From positions 459,893,376 to 459,957,375 of the forward strand of contig NC_134710.1 in assembly GCF_043290135.1 (NCBI RefSeq): DNA of 64,000 nt. The letters run 5' to 3'. The notes under the pieces were generated by a model that saw only the letters and a list, made by a program, of their open reading frames with translations, had not been told where the DNA came from and did no database searches. This stretch comes from Rhipicephalus microplus. Taxonomy: Eukaryota; Arthropoda; Arachnida; Ixodida; Ixodidae. Shown here piece after piece: positions 12,860 to 24,655 of the stretch. The position numbers were made by a program, and so were the translations under genes. Positions within the stretch are counted from its first letter, which is position 1. Each line of letters begins with the position of its first letter.

Positions 12860-13976
12860 GACCCATGGCATATCATCTGCATTGATGTATGCAGATCATA
12901 AAGTATCATATAGCCGAACACAAGGAAGATCAGCAGATATTGATAAACAACTGTGGTAATGAGAGAGATAGGTTATATTTGAAGTTCAACAGGGAAAAAT
13001 CAGCAACCATGATATTTAATGACAAAGCAAGTGAGCATAGCACACAGAAAGTCACGCTAGAAATAGTGGATAAGTACAGAAATTTGGGCGTATGGATAAA
13101 TAACGGGGCTGAGTACCTAAGGGAGACGAAAGATGCCTAATGGGCAACAGGAATGCAGCTGTACTGCAAAATAGGGCACTGTGGAACAACAATAGGTATG
13201 ACGTTGTGACAGGATTTGAAAAGGCATCATGGTCCCAGGTTTGACAGTCTTGCGCTTGAAATCAGAAGTTCAAGCAAGATTGAAAATTAAGCAACGTGGC
13301 ATAGAGAGACTTGCTTTGGGAGCACACGGGAATACCTCAAATCAAAGGGTACAGGGTGACATGGGATGGACATCGTTTGAGTGCAGGGAATCTAGCAGCA
13401 AGATAGAATTTGAGGATTGAAGGAAATTGGAGAGGAGCGTTGGTCTAAAAAAATTTTCAGCTACTTGTACATGAGGAATGTTGATACTAAATGTAGGAAG
13501 TGTACTCAAAAATTGTCAAGCAAGTATTTAGACAACAGCAGAATACCAAGCGAAAAGCCAATATCGGTTAAAAAGAAGGTGAAGGAAACAGAGAGAAACA
13601 TGTTGAAGATTGCTTACGAAATCATCAGTGAAGACCTACCAAACTTTCAAGCAGGTAATTACAAAAGAAAAGATCTATGATAATTCTCGGCCTAGTTCTT
13701 TGCTGTTCGATGCCAGAAAGGGAGTATTGAGAACGAAGACGTACCGAGCCAAACACGAAGGCACAGGCACACTATACTAGTGCGTGTGAAGAAGGGGAGG
13801 AAACGGCTGCACATTTAGTAATGTTCTTTAAAGGACTCCACCCTATAGTCCAAGATAACGGCGCGCAATTTTTAAAAGCACTGGACTATGGCGACAGTGA
13901 AGGCAAAATACACTTTAAACGGGTAGAAATAACCAGGAGGAGGCTAACTGATTGGTGGCTATCAAGGCACGAGTGA
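12860..13976 (+). pseudogene. decayed non-LTR retrotransposon ORF2, 3' part
   Basis: Frame 12889-13140 keeps the RT palm/thumb pattern KFNREKSATMIF followed by DKYRNLGVWIN, which corresponds to the conserved K(S)..M.F and YLG motifs after the catalytic block. Frames at 13229-13420 and 13417-13680 continue it with shifts. The end (about 13780-13976) has a cysteine/histidine motif (CEEGEETAAHLV) and closes with WWLSRHE. The catalytic YXDD block is absent, so the copy is 5' truncated. Many stops and shifts make it a pseudogene. I do not assign the clade. Confidence 0.75.
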
Positions 13977-14105
13977 AATTCAATCCATAAACACATAGTG
14001 ATACTCAACTTTATGGCTAGGTGGCATGAGCCACCACCTGATCTAAAGGGCACAGCCGGATCCATCCATCAATCCATCCGATCAGATCCGATCCGATCCG
14101 ATCCG
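13977..14105 (+). repeat. LINE 3' UTR and (GATCC)n-like tail
   Basis: After the decayed ORF comes a short UTR (gtggcatgagccaccacctg, itself partly palindromic) and a tail of atccatccatc and repeated gatccgatccg (about 14060-14105). Microsatellite tails of this kind are common at the 3' ends of some arthropod LINEs. It marks the insertion's 3' boundary. Confidence 0.6.
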
Positions 14106-15381
14106 TTGGCTTTCCGCACGGTGAAAGCCGCGTCAAAGCGGTGGGCGTCTGCTACGCGCACGATTTTTCGGCCGCTGTTAGGGCGCGTTCACTCTTTAGA
14201 AGTGAGGTCAAACAGAACGCCAGAGCAGCTGGAAAACCGCGACCGCGCACGCCTAACATGTTCACATTTGTTCTACCCCATCCCGACGCTGCTGATGTCG
14301 CTACCTTGACAATCAATTCAATTATGCTTGCTTTCAGAGCACTAAGTTTTGTTCCTAATTCCAGTTATTCACGCAAAGTACTGAAAATAAACAGCTCGCA
14401 CCTTTTCAAACGTTGTTTCGGGACATAAGCTAGCAGAAACTACACGAGCGAGCGCACCAGATGTGGCGAATTTAGCTGGCCATTCACAAATGCGAGAGAC
14501 GTTGAGGCATGCCGATTCGCTGCTGCTGCACCGTGTACTTCCAGTGTTCTCGGCAATCGTAATTGAAACCAGACTGTCGATGAACGCGTTCTCGTTGAGG
14601 CCGCGAAGCTTCTTAGTGCTGCACGGGTAGTTTGCGAGCTACCACCGACGCCTTTGCCACCATGTCAAATCGACAGCCGACTGGTTAGATTACGTAGTTT
14701 GATGTAGCGCAGCGAAAGCCATGAAGTGGAAACAGGATCCCTTTTCGTGTGGCGGAAAAATTGCTCTCGGACTGGTTTTTGCCCGCCGGCCACGCGGCGG
14801 GGTTTTCCGGCCACTTGGGCGGCAGAACGAGCGTTGCCAGTTTCCAGGGAATTTAGCTGGTTTTGCTCTCTTCGAGACCAAGTGTGAACGTGTCCTTAGC
14901 CAACGTTGCGGTAATAATGCAGCAGATTTATTACTGCGTCATTCCATGAGTTGCTATAGTGTAGCAACTCACGCCACAGATAACAAGTTTGGTAGCTCTG
15001 GAGCGAGGATCTTCTATAATTTGTTTCAGTTGTTTTGTTACGGCAATGATGCACACTTACGCGCTCTTTTGAAAAACGCCTTCTGCGCGCACTCATCATA
15101 AGTGAAGGTCCCTAATTTAGTTTCATGTAGAATGACGAATGTAAACGCGCCACAGAAGAGGATAAGCTCTATATCAGGGGAGCGTATGATGCGGTATACG
15201 ATGGGGGCACGGTAGCCACGCGGGGACCGTTCTGACTGCGTTCTACACTGTCTCGCCCCCCCCCCCCCTCCCGCTTTCACATCTTCTTCCTCGTGTTCCA
15301 GTGATCGGCCACTCCTTCATATGCTCTCACTGGCTCGCCTTAACACGCATCTCCAAACACATGCACGTAATAAATGGATAT
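14106..15381. other. non-coding stretch
   Basis: No gene was found. A 9-bp inverted repeat with a 5-base loop (GAGTTGCTA...TAGCAACTC, near 14950-14972) and a C run near 15257-15268 are the only structures I noted. Confidence 0.45.
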
Positions 15382-15513
15382 TATAAAGGCGATTCATTGA
15401 GCGGAAAGGTTGTTGCTATAAGGCAGTGCACCAGCTGCTGATCACGAGCTCGAGCCACTACTGCACGCTCGATGCTGCTGCTTCTGCGCCGGAGTACTTC
15501 CTCTCCTTTGCGA
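15382..15513 (-). repeat. 3' LTR of gypsy element 1
   Basis: 132 bp, matching 20326-20457 in length and order. Shared blocks include ATTGAGCGGAAAGGTTGTTG, GAGCTCGAG, CTCGATGCTGCTGC and GGAGTACTTCCTCT. The pol frame ends 35 bases before it. Confidence 0.9.
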
Positions 15514-15547
15514 TGGCCCCGCGGAAAAAAGGAGCCATCCTGGCGAC

Positions 15548-16743
15548 TTAGTCCTGTGCAGGTGGCGTAGAACCATAGTACTGCTTAAGTGTCTGGACGT
15601 GTACAACCTCGCGGTTGCGACATCGCAGTTCTGACGATGGCGTAAGAGGCTCAATGAGGTAATTTACGGCAGAAGTCTGTTCGAGAATACGACATGGCCC
15701 ATCGTACTTTGGCAGGAGTTTGGAAGAGAGTCCAGGTGTGCAAATCGGTGATGACAGCCACACAAGGGCACCCGGAAGAAAAACGGGAGTTGAGGTCTGG
15801 GCATCATGAATTGCTTTTTGCCGGTTTTGGTCATCGGAGGTGAAGCGACGAGCTAACTGGCGACATTCTTCTGCGTGTCTGGCGGCGTCCAAGATCGGTA
15901 AGCACTCGGACGCGTCCGGTCGATAGGGCAGAATGGTGTCAATGGTGTGGGATGGGTGACGGCCGTAGAGGAGGTAAAAAGGGGAGAAACCTGTTGTTGC
16001 TTGCGTTGTCGTACTATAGGCGTATGTAATGAATGGGAGAACTATGTCCCAGTCAGAGTGATCAGGCGTCCCGTACATAGAGAACATATCACCGTGAGTA
16101 CGATTAAAGCGCTCGGTAGCCCCATTGGTTTGAGGGTGGTAAGCGGTACATGTGTCATGCACAAAGCACACTCAGCGAGCAATTTTTCAATGATCTCGGA
16201 CAAGAAGCCGCAGCCACGGTCGCTGAGGAGTTCTTGGGGGCCTCCATGACGCAGCACAAAACGACGCCGTAGGAAAGTGGCAACCTCCTGTACTGTAGCC
16301 AATTGAAGAGCAGCGGTCTTAGGAAAGCGCGTTAGGTGGTCGATAACAACTATTATGCACCTGTTGCCAGTCGGAGTCAATGGAAGAGGCCTATAAAGAT
16401 TTATTCCGACCTGTTCGAAGGGTCGGGAAGGGCATGGTAAAGGCTGCAGTTCACCGACGAAGGCGTGCGGTGGAGATTTTCAGCTCTGACATTCGGCACA
16501 AGAGCAGACGAAGTTGTGGACGCAGAAATACATACCACGCCAGTAGTAACAATGTCGAAGCCTTTCGTAGGTCTTGAAGACTCCTGCGTGGCCACATTGT
16601 GGGTCAGCGTGGAAATACCAACAGATCTGCGACCTCAAGGTTCGTGGAACGACGAGCAGCCCCTTGCGTCCCTCTGGTGCGTAGTTGCGTCGATATAGAA
16701 GCGTGTCACGTATCGAGAAGTGTGGAACTTTGCGCCGGAGCAT
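15548..16743 (-). pseudogene. gypsy element 1 integrase (frameshifted)
   Basis: Integrase inserts the cDNA into the host genome. Frame 16743-16480 holds the H2C2 zinc-binding module ([10 protein letters not shown] ... CSCAECQ). Frame 16380-16042 holds the first two acidic residues of the catalytic core (VVIDHLTR and LLSDRGCGF). The third acidic residue lies in another frame, 16171-15548 (TNGATERFNRT), so the DD35E triad is split by a frameshift near 16050-16170. The C-terminal part has a GPY/F-like KYDGPCRI. No chromodomain is visible. Confidence 0.88.
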
Positions 16744-17298
16744 TCACGTCTTTGGGAGTTCAGAAGTGTCGGAGAGATAATTGAGAAGAGACGCAGTCCA
16801 CGGGTCATTACGTTGTTCGATATCAATAGTGTCAAAGTCAAGAGATGAAAATGTGGGATCGCAGGCGGAGTCAGCTGTGACATTCTGAGAAAGGGGGGAA
16901 TGGGAAAGGGAATCGGCGTCAGCATGCTTCCGTCCTGACCGATAAACCCCGCGAATGTCGTAATCTTGGATTTGCAAAGCCCAGCGAGCGAGGCGGCCAG
17001 ATGGGTCTTTTAACGTCGAAAGCCAGCAGAGCGCATGGTCGTCGGTCACGACGTCAAAAGAACGGCCATATAGATATGGGAGAAACTTTCCAAGGGCCAA
17101 CACAATGGTCAAACATTCTTTTTCCGTGAGGCTGTAGTGGCTCTCTGCCTTGGTGAGTGTGCGACTAGCGTATGCCACGACGTATTCCGTATTCTCCGGT
17201 TTACGCCGTGCGAGCACAGCGGCAAGGCCTACACCACTGGCGTCGGTGTGGATTTCAGTTGGAGCTTCAGGATCGAAATGGCGTAGAAAGGGTGGCAT
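16744..17298 (-). pseudogene. gypsy element 1 RNase H domain
   Basis: One open frame of 184 codons carries the RNase H pattern of Ty3/gypsy elements: [16 protein letters not shown] (first aspartate), [39 protein letters not shown] and [12 protein letters not shown]. RNase H degrades the RNA strand during reverse transcription. The frame itself is intact, but both flanking domains are broken. Confidence 0.9.
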
Positions 17299-17446
17299 TG
17301 TGAGAAGCCGTCAAAAGGTGGGTAAAGCCTCGTCGCAGGCAGGGGACCAGGATGAGAGGTCTTTACAGTTGCCGAAAAGTTGCGTGAGAGGTCAATAAGT
17401 GACGCAAAGTTTCAGATGAATCACCGGAAATACGAACACAAGCCAA

Positions 17447-18127
17447 TTAAATTCCGAAGTTTTTTGATTGTGGCAGGTTTAGAAATGCCGTAACAGCGCA
17501 TGATTTTTCGGGATCCGGGAGGATGCCTTCCTTGGAAACAATGTGGCCCAAAATTGTCAGTTGGCGCATGGCAAATCGACATTTTTCAAGGTTTATTTGC
17601 AAACCGGCGTTGGTCAAGCATGTAAAGACGTGCTGAAGGTGAGGTAACTGTGTGTCGAAGTTAGGGGCGCAGACCACGATATCATCGAGGTAACACAAGC
17701 AGATCTTCTATTTCAGTCCACGCAGGATGTTCTCCATCATCTGTTCGAACGTTGCAGGCGTGTTGCAAAGTCCGAAGGGCATGACGGTGAATTCATGTGA
17801 ACCATCTGTTGTGACAAAAGCATTTTTGAGGCGATCGGCCTTTACCATCGGCACCTGCCAGTAGCCTGACCGCACGTCTAACGAGGAAAAGACCTCGGCA
17901 CCCTGAAAACAGTCCAAAGCATCGTCAATGTGCAGCAGTGGATAGACATCCTTCAGCGCGATCTTGTTCAATCGCCGGAAATCGACAAAGAAATGAATTG
18001 AACTGTCCTTCTTTTTGACGAGGACCACCGGAGACATCCATAGGCTCTGTGAAGGTCGAATAACGCCTTTGCGAAGCATGTCGTCGTCTACTTCGTCAGC
18101 AATGACACGACGTTCTGTAAGGCACAC
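17447..18127 (-). pseudogene. gypsy element 1 reverse transcriptase
   Basis: Frame 18127-17708 has [44 protein letters not shown] and VMPFGLCNTPATFEQMM. The next frame segment, 17698-17447, begins with the catalytic CYLDDIVV and LGHIVSKEGI. A TAG stop near 17708 separates them, in the position where such elements usually have a tryptophan codon. The frame is lost again at 17447 before RNase H. Confidence 0.92.
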
Positions 18128-18822
18128 GCGATAGGGTCGTTGTTGCAGCAGTTAGAGCGACCCAGTGTCTATGTGAAGTTTTACTGCTAAGGCACGGCCG
18201 AGAGATGTTTGTGCAATGAAAGAATGGCGGTAGCACTAAAGGGTGGTGAGGAGCTGTGAACACTGCGAAGATGTCAAGTTTTCAGCAATGAATGGTTGAA
18301 GTATGTTTGCCGACATTGGGTCAGCCGGGGAGACGACAGCCAGTTTACAGACGAAAGTACAAGGCGCCTCATCGGGGACGGATATATTTCTGGTAAAACT
18401 GATCGTCTAGACACGGCCGAGGTACGTGACAAAGTAGGGTTAAAGGCGATCACTCATGATTGTAAATGGGCATAGTGGTTGAGCCTTCTAGAAGGTCGAG
18501 AGCAGCAAAAGGCAGGGGGAGAGCTCTTTGGGCGACGAATATTGGAGATGGTGTGAACAAGACCGTGCCGTCGGATATGGCGCTGCATGAAACTAGTACG
18601 AACGCAAAAGAGCATGGAGGGATGTAGGTGTCGTCGTTAACGACAAGTTTAGCGGCAGACTGGGTGTCGACGTACGCTCGGCCAATCAGCAAAATTACAC
18701 CTCGGCCCAAGGACAGCCGATTACGCCCTTATGACGCGACAAAAAGCCCTATCCCAAAATAAAGGTGTGGGAGCACGATGAGAAAACGATGAACTCTATC
18801 GTATAAAGAACGTGCTGAATTG

Positions 18823-19335
18823 TTACGCGGGCTGTACATACTGCGGTCGGTTGGACAGGTTGAGCACTGGCTGTGCGAAGCGATAATCCGGAGAATGGCG
18901 TCGTAAGATTACAAATTGAGCAGCGAAATCCAGCATCGATAACGAAACAGCTGCACCGGTATCCACAAGAGCGACAAAAGGGATATTTTCGATGAACATA
19001 TCAATAACATTGGTAGGTGACGAATGAGGACTTGGGCAAACTGAAACTTGCGCAGTTTTGCCTCTGGAAATACACCATCTAGTTTTCCTCCTCGTTAGGC
19101 ACTCGCCGTGGATGCCTAGGAGAAGGCGAGCGTTAACGTGGAGAGGGTGAGCAAAGACGTCCGATCGAGGGCGGTGGTAGTCCTGGTAGCGGGCTGGCAT
19201 TGGAGTGGAGGAACCGTAATGCGCGCTGGAGTGAAGCGGGAAGGAGGGCTTACGGCGGTTTTCATCGGTGATATGCATCTGGCGGCAGCAATACCTTGTA
19301 ACGTGTCCGGGGTATCGACATACGTAGATTATCGG
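18823..19335 (-). pseudogene. gypsy element 1 zinc knuckle and protease
   Basis: A degenerate CCHC knuckle (VCRYPGHVTRYC, about 19330-19285) has lost its first cysteine to tyrosine. About 100 codons downstream comes the aspartic protease motif ALVDTGAAVSLS (DTG at 18955-18963), the active site of retropepsins, which cleave the polyprotein. The frame ends at 18823, and the sequence between it and RT (18130-18822) shows no clear domain. Confidence 0.82.
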
Positions 19336-19559
19336 TCTATTGTCGAGGGTGCCCCACGAGTTGGCGGTGTTAGTGCTGGTCCAGTGGACTAGAGGTTGGG
19401 GATAGCTCGCTCAAGGCTGCAACGGAGGTGCAGGCGCCTTGCGAGTTGGCATGGCTGCAGCCGCGGCGTAGATGAGTGCAGCAGCCACAAGATTATGCTC
19501 GCGGGCAGCTGGTAGAGCCTCGGCGACCTCTCCTTGAATGACGCCATGGAGAGACGAAG

Positions 19560-20264
19560 GTAAAGTTCTGGCGTGAAGGGCACCAAGCAAAGCTGTCGTG
19601 TGACTTCTTCACGGACAAATGCTTTTATTTCGGCTATTAGCGACGCTTGGTTACGACCATTGGTCACACCAGACAGTGATGCCAAATTGTGCACTGGAGG
19701 ACGTCATGTCAGAGCTCGCTGCTTCCGCAATTCATTGTAGCTTTGGCACAAGCTAATTACGTCGTTAACTGTGGTCGGGCTTTTCGCCAAGAACATTTGA
19801 AAAGCGTCGTCGCCCATTTCTTTCAGGATGTGCTTACATTTTTCAGCTTCCGTCATTGCGGCGTTCATGCGTCTGCACAAATCGACAACGTCTTCTATGT
19901 AACTCGTGAAGGTTTCATCCCTTTCTTTTGTGTGGGTGCGTAAGCGCTGCTCGGCACGAAGTTTTTGGACGGCAGGTCGATCGAAGACTGCTACAATCGA
20001 CGTTTTGAATTGCGGCCACGTTCGGACGTCTCCCTCGTGGTTTCTAAGCCGAAGGATGGCAACACCCGCGAGGTATAACGGCACGCGTGTTAACGTCTCC
20101 ACGTCCGTCTATCTGTTCCAAGCGCTCGCCCATTCGAAAATCGGGAGCCAATCTTCGACGTCGTTGTGATCTGTTCCGCTGAAGATTGCAGGCTCCCGCT
20201 GACGAACACTGCCTGGACAGGTGGCCGGAGGGGATGGGAGCGTCTGCTGATCGGCGTCCGGCAT
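19560..20264 (-). pseudogene. gypsy element 1 gag (capsid region)
   Basis: The start is an ATG at 20264 (MPDADQQ), shortly after the 5' LTR. A gag-like FSGTDHNDVEDWL stretch follows and leads into a helix-rich capsid region. TAG (20109-20111) and a second stop (near 19704) interrupt one continuous frame. After FVREEVTRQL the frame shifts. Gag would form the particle shell. The reading as gag rests on position and on the FSG...DVEDWL pattern common in arthropod gypsy elements. Confidence 0.8.
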
Positions 20265-20325
20265 TGCAGAAGGTAGCCGCCGAGAACTGAGGTAGCCGCC
20301 GAGAACCCAGCATGGCTCCGCCAAA

Positions 20326-20457
20326 TATAAAGGTGATTTATTGAGCGGAAAGGTTGTTGCTAGTAAGGCGGTGCACCAGGCACCGTTCATGAGCTCGAGA
20401 CTCTGCTGCAAACTCGATGCTGCTGCCTCTGCACTGGAGTACTTCCTCTTCTTTACA
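20326..20457 (-). repeat. 5' LTR of gypsy element 1
   Basis: 132 bp, the partner of 15382-15513. Internally it is followed (minus strand) by TTTGGCGGAGCCATGCTGGG, where the primer-binding site should lie. I could not name the tRNA primer. Confidence 0.88.
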
Positions 20458-20461
20458 ATAT

Positions 20462-20954
20462 CCTATTGTAACGCACTTGCACACTTCATGTAGTATGTTT
20501 TGCTTCATTCAATCGATCTGCCTAAATGGCAGCGTTCTGTAGTTTGCTGTTTGCAGCATTCTTTTGCGAAGCGGAATGCCTCTGTTGGCGTGGCCCTTGA
20601 ACCAAAAGTAAAAATTAACTCGCGTAACTCTTGAGTCTCGTTCACTTGGTAAGGTTACGGCATCACCAAATTCGCATGCTTGTGATTCCCATAATGACTA
20701 ATGGTAATAATATTGTGTTTGGTGCGCAAACTCACTTCCTTCAGCCAGAAATAACTCTGAAGATGCTTGGTCTGATCATTCCTCTTCACCAGGGTCTGAA
20801 AACGTGCTCATCAGCGACACCACTCTCGAAATTTGGGACTCCTATATATTTTGAACCGCGTCGGTAAAACACAGGAAAAAATAAAACTCACAGGGTTCCT
20901 TATGAATTTGCTTGAGACGACTCGACTTCTAAATTCATGTTCATATTTGTCTTC
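20462..20954. other. non-coding stretch
   Basis: Nothing recognised. It separates the gypsy element from the next SINE. Confidence 0.4.
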
Positions 20955-20969
20955 ATCTGATGCCTTGAC

Positions 20970-21096
20970 AAGTGTGTGCTCAGATTTGGGTGCATGTTAA
21001 AGAACCCCAGGTGGTCGAAATTTCCGGAGCCCTCCACAACTGCGTCTCTAATATTTATGTGGTGGTTTTTGGACGTTAAACCCTAGATATCAATAA
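20970..21096 (+). repeat. Ruka-like SINE copy 3, 5'-truncated, perfect 15-bp TSD
   Basis: Only the body (from gtgtgctcagatttgggtgc to the atatcaataaa tail) is present; the tRNA head is missing. ATCTGATGCCTTGAC flanks it perfectly at 20955-20969 and 21097-21111. 5' truncation with an intact duplication is the expected result of target-primed reverse transcription. Confidence 0.93.
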
Positions 21097-21111
21097 ATCT
21101 GATGCCTTGAC

Positions 21112-21741
21112 TATCCCCCCTCCGAAAGCTTTCTGTTCCTAATGTGGCTTCGCAGAGCACCATGATCGAAGGCATTGTAAGATGTGTGCATGTCACCTGG
21201 TTTTACATGAACTCCGTAATTAGGCCACGGAGGTTACACGAAGGGACAGTCAGGGGATGATGTCAGCATAAGACACATGCTGAATAACGTCATAATGCGG
21301 TCACAAATTTTATCGATCTGAGACGTCATCACGTGTAATTTTTTTGCATCATTCGTGTTGACGACGCGTTTTGCCGGCAGTTATTCCCCTGCTAGATGAG
21401 GCAGCTAAGCATTTTTCTTCAAGAAAAAGCGGGCTAACAAAAGTAAATTAAACGACACCGGTGCGTCGTTCACCAGCATGTATACGCCTCCATTCATGTT
21501 ACAAGAGATCACCTGATAATAATCATACACAAGAGCCTTGATCTATCTATCTATCAGGCCCTTTGTTTACATCTAATAAAGAGACGACAGACAGACACTG
21601 TGCGTGAATTAATGGGAAAATTTTTTAGCTGTGTCGCAGTACTACGGAGCCTAACGCAAAAAAAAAAGGTTATGCATGCCACACAGAGCTCAGCAGAAAA
21701 AAAGAAGTACATTTCAGCCATCGGCCTTGTTCTAGGTATAT
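21112..21741. other. non-coding stretch
   Basis: No gene was seen. A short (TCTA)n tract lies at 21541-21555. Confidence 0.4.
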
Positions 21742-21835
21742 ACAGCGCGAAAAACGAAGACAGAGAAATAGGAAGACACAGGACCAGCACTCGTGCTGTA
21801 TCTTCCAATTTCCCTGTCTTCGTTTTTCATGCTGT
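21742..21835. repeat. foldback element, ~46-bp arms
   Basis: The left arm from ACAGCGCGAAAAACGAAGAC is repeated in inverted form ending GTCTTCGTTTTTCATGCTGT, with an apex at cagcac/gtgctg. Arms differ at several positions. In style (purine-rich gaagacag arms, symmetrical apex) it resembles the foldbacks at 44081-44248 and 53185-53312, but the sequences differ. Confidence 0.8.
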
Positions 21836-22563
<728 letters not shown>

Positions 22564-22572
22564 AAAAAAAAA

Positions 22573-22647
22573 GGCGCGCCAGCGTGAAATCGAACCTGGC
22601 ACCTCCGAATTATGAACTGAGTACACTATCCACTGTGCTACGCCAAC
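22573..22647 (-). repeat. tRNA-Met(CAT)-like sequence with Pol III terminator
   Basis: On the minus strand this 75-nt stretch has an A box (TAGCACAGTGG), a D-stem that can pair (GCAC/GTGT), an anticodon loop TTCATAA giving CAT, the elongator-Met-like AATTCGGAGGTGCC, and a B box (GGTTCGATTTC). Nine Ts follow immediately (as A9 at 22564-22572), which is a Pol III terminator. The acceptor and T stems pair poorly, so this is probably a tRNA-derived repeat or pseudogene. Its 5' end coincides with the poly(A) end of the LINE at 22648. Confidence 0.65.
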
Positions 22648-22746
22648 TTTTTTTTTCTTTATTACCTGTTTTTCTTTACAGACGTTCGCACAGAAACATG
22701 AATGATAAAATACACTTGGACCAATATTTGATCCGAAGTGCTCACA

Positions 22747-24640
22747 TTAAAATTTTATCAGGTTGCACAATTCCTCTAACATTGTTAACCAGCTGGGAGG
22801 TTCTTCTTCTTGTTTATACACCTCGGTGATATACCGCATATTTGCAATGAAGTTCTCCCGGACAGGACGTATGTTCTGGTGAAGATGTCTGTAAGCCATA
22901 GTGGTCTGCCAGATGCTGTGAAGGCTAATTAACATAACCATGTCATATGGTATGCCATCGTCCTCATCCACCCAGAGAAAACGAATGCCAAGGCTTGTAA
23001 TGGGGAGATCTTTTTTCAATGTTCTTTGAAGGATGTCCCAATGAAAGACAGCGTCCCAGCAATGAGTAAACACATGGTCTATTGTCTCAGGTGTTTTACA
23101 AAGTAAACAATTGGTTGTCCATAGTACATCGATTCCATTGTCCGCTAGCCACTGCTTTACGGGGAGAGTGCCGGAATGCAATTTAAAAAAGAAAGTTTTT
23201 GCCCCTGCTTTTACTTTCATCCTTTTGACCCTTTTCAAAACGTCCTGTCCGGGTCCTCTATTGAACATAGATCTGTACAAAGGTGTTGGGAACAAGACAT
23301 CACGGAGATCTCTGTACAGACTTTTTCGCTTAACAGTGGCAAGATATTCCAGTGTAAAGCGCACATTCAAAAACTCAAAAGACTGTATAACTTCGCTCAA
23401 AAAACCAGACACATATCGGCACATATCACTGTTTGTAGACAAAACAAAATCTGGGATGCGTGATGACAGCCTTACTTTTATCACTGTTTGCAGAAATTTG
23501 TTTCTTTGATCGCGAAGGAAAATAAACCGAGAGACAACTTGTCTAATAAATAAATGACATAAACCGAGTCCGCCATTGCTAACGGACTGGAATAAATTAG
23601 ACCGGCTTGTACGTTCCCACGGTGATTTCCACACAAACACAGCAAAAATCCTGTGAAACTTCTGTACATTGACGCGTGACATACAAATAACTTGCAAGAC
23701 ATACCAGATTTTTGATATCAAAAAACATGTTGCACACAGTTGCACGTGTGAATATAGACAGATCCCGACCACCCCAGGCATTTGTTTTTTGCCTGAGGGT
23801 TTCTGCTTCACCTTTCCAGTAATCCGCGTTGTCGCGATAGCTGTCCATGGGTACACCGAGGTACTTTAGGGGTTTGCTTTCCCATTTTACGTTAAGGTAT
23901 ACCTCGGGCCTCACATCCCAATTGCCGTACCAAAAGGCAGTTGTTTTATGCCAGTTAACTACACTGCCCGTCATGTCACAAAATTTATTTGCCATGTAAA
24001 CGACTTCACATATACTTTGCCTATCTTGGCAGAGTACTGCCACATCGTCAGCATATGCGAGTAATTTTATCTCCGTGTTCTGTAACCGAAAGCCTTGCAC
24101 ACTTGAGTTTTGAATGATCGATAAGCAAAAGGGTTCTAGGTAGATGGCGAATAACAATGCTGAGGCCGGGCATTCCTGTCTGATAGAACTTAGTATTTCA
24201 ATTTCTTCACTGAGCTGCTTATTGATTATCAACTGCGTTACACACTGCGAATACGCCATCTTCAAACCATCAAAAATTACGTCACCAACTCCCACATGCT
24301 TCAACACACTGAACAATACTTCATGGGAGACACGGTCAAAAGCTTTCTGTAGATCTATCTGCATGATTCCTATTCGTTATTTAAAGGCGTCACAAATCTC
24401 TAGTACACTTTTTACTATATGTATGTTCGTTGTGATGCTGCGACCTTTTATGCCGCATGTCTGGTGTGTCCCTACAATCTTTTCAATGATGTTCTGAATT
24501 CTCCTGGCTAAAACCTTCATGAATATTTTATAATCAGTGTTCAAAAGACTGATAGGTTGATATGATGTTACAGATTGAAGTTTGTTGCTATCATCTGTCT
24601 TCGTAATTAAGGCAGTATGCGCCTGCGTGTAAGAGCGTGG
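22747..24640 (-). pseudogene. Tx1-like LINE ORF2, RT and C-terminal part
   Basis: Frame 24364-23597 carries the reverse transcriptase: DLQKAFDRVSHEVL (first catalytic aspartate region), AYADDVAVL (YADD at 24044-24055) and LKYLGVPMDS. The frame then shifts, and 23856-22747 carries the long C-terminal region, including a zinc-binding CLLCKTPETIDHVFTHC. Upstream, 24365-24640 still reads SYTQAHTALITKTDDSN and SVTSYQPISLLN, the conserved RT fingers, in another frame. RT primes from nicked target DNA and copies the element RNA. Catalytic residues are preserved; the frames are not. Confidence 0.92.
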
Positions 24641-24655
24641 CAGTTTTTCCTTTTA

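Larger units (their letters stand above)
15382..20457 (-). mobile_element. complete but inactive Ty3/gypsy LTR retrotransposon
   Basis: This 5.08-kb element on the minus strand has 132-bp LTRs at both ends and a 4-bp ATAT duplication (15378-15381 and 20458-20461). Reading from the right, the order is gag, zinc knuckle, protease, RT, RNase H and integrase, which is the gypsy order. LTR termini are TGTAAAG...CTTTATA, a weak inverted repeat. The two LTRs agree at roughly 85% by eye, so the insertion is not recent. Stops and frameshifts occur in gag, the zinc knuckle region, RT and integrase. A 22-bp tandem duplication (near 20270-20306) sits just inside the 5' LTR. Confidence 0.92.

Noticed and set aside
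22573..22647. A functional tRNA-Met gene
   Set aside because: Anticodon and D arms fit, but acceptor and T stems pair badly, so I treat it as a tRNA-derived repeat or pseudogene.
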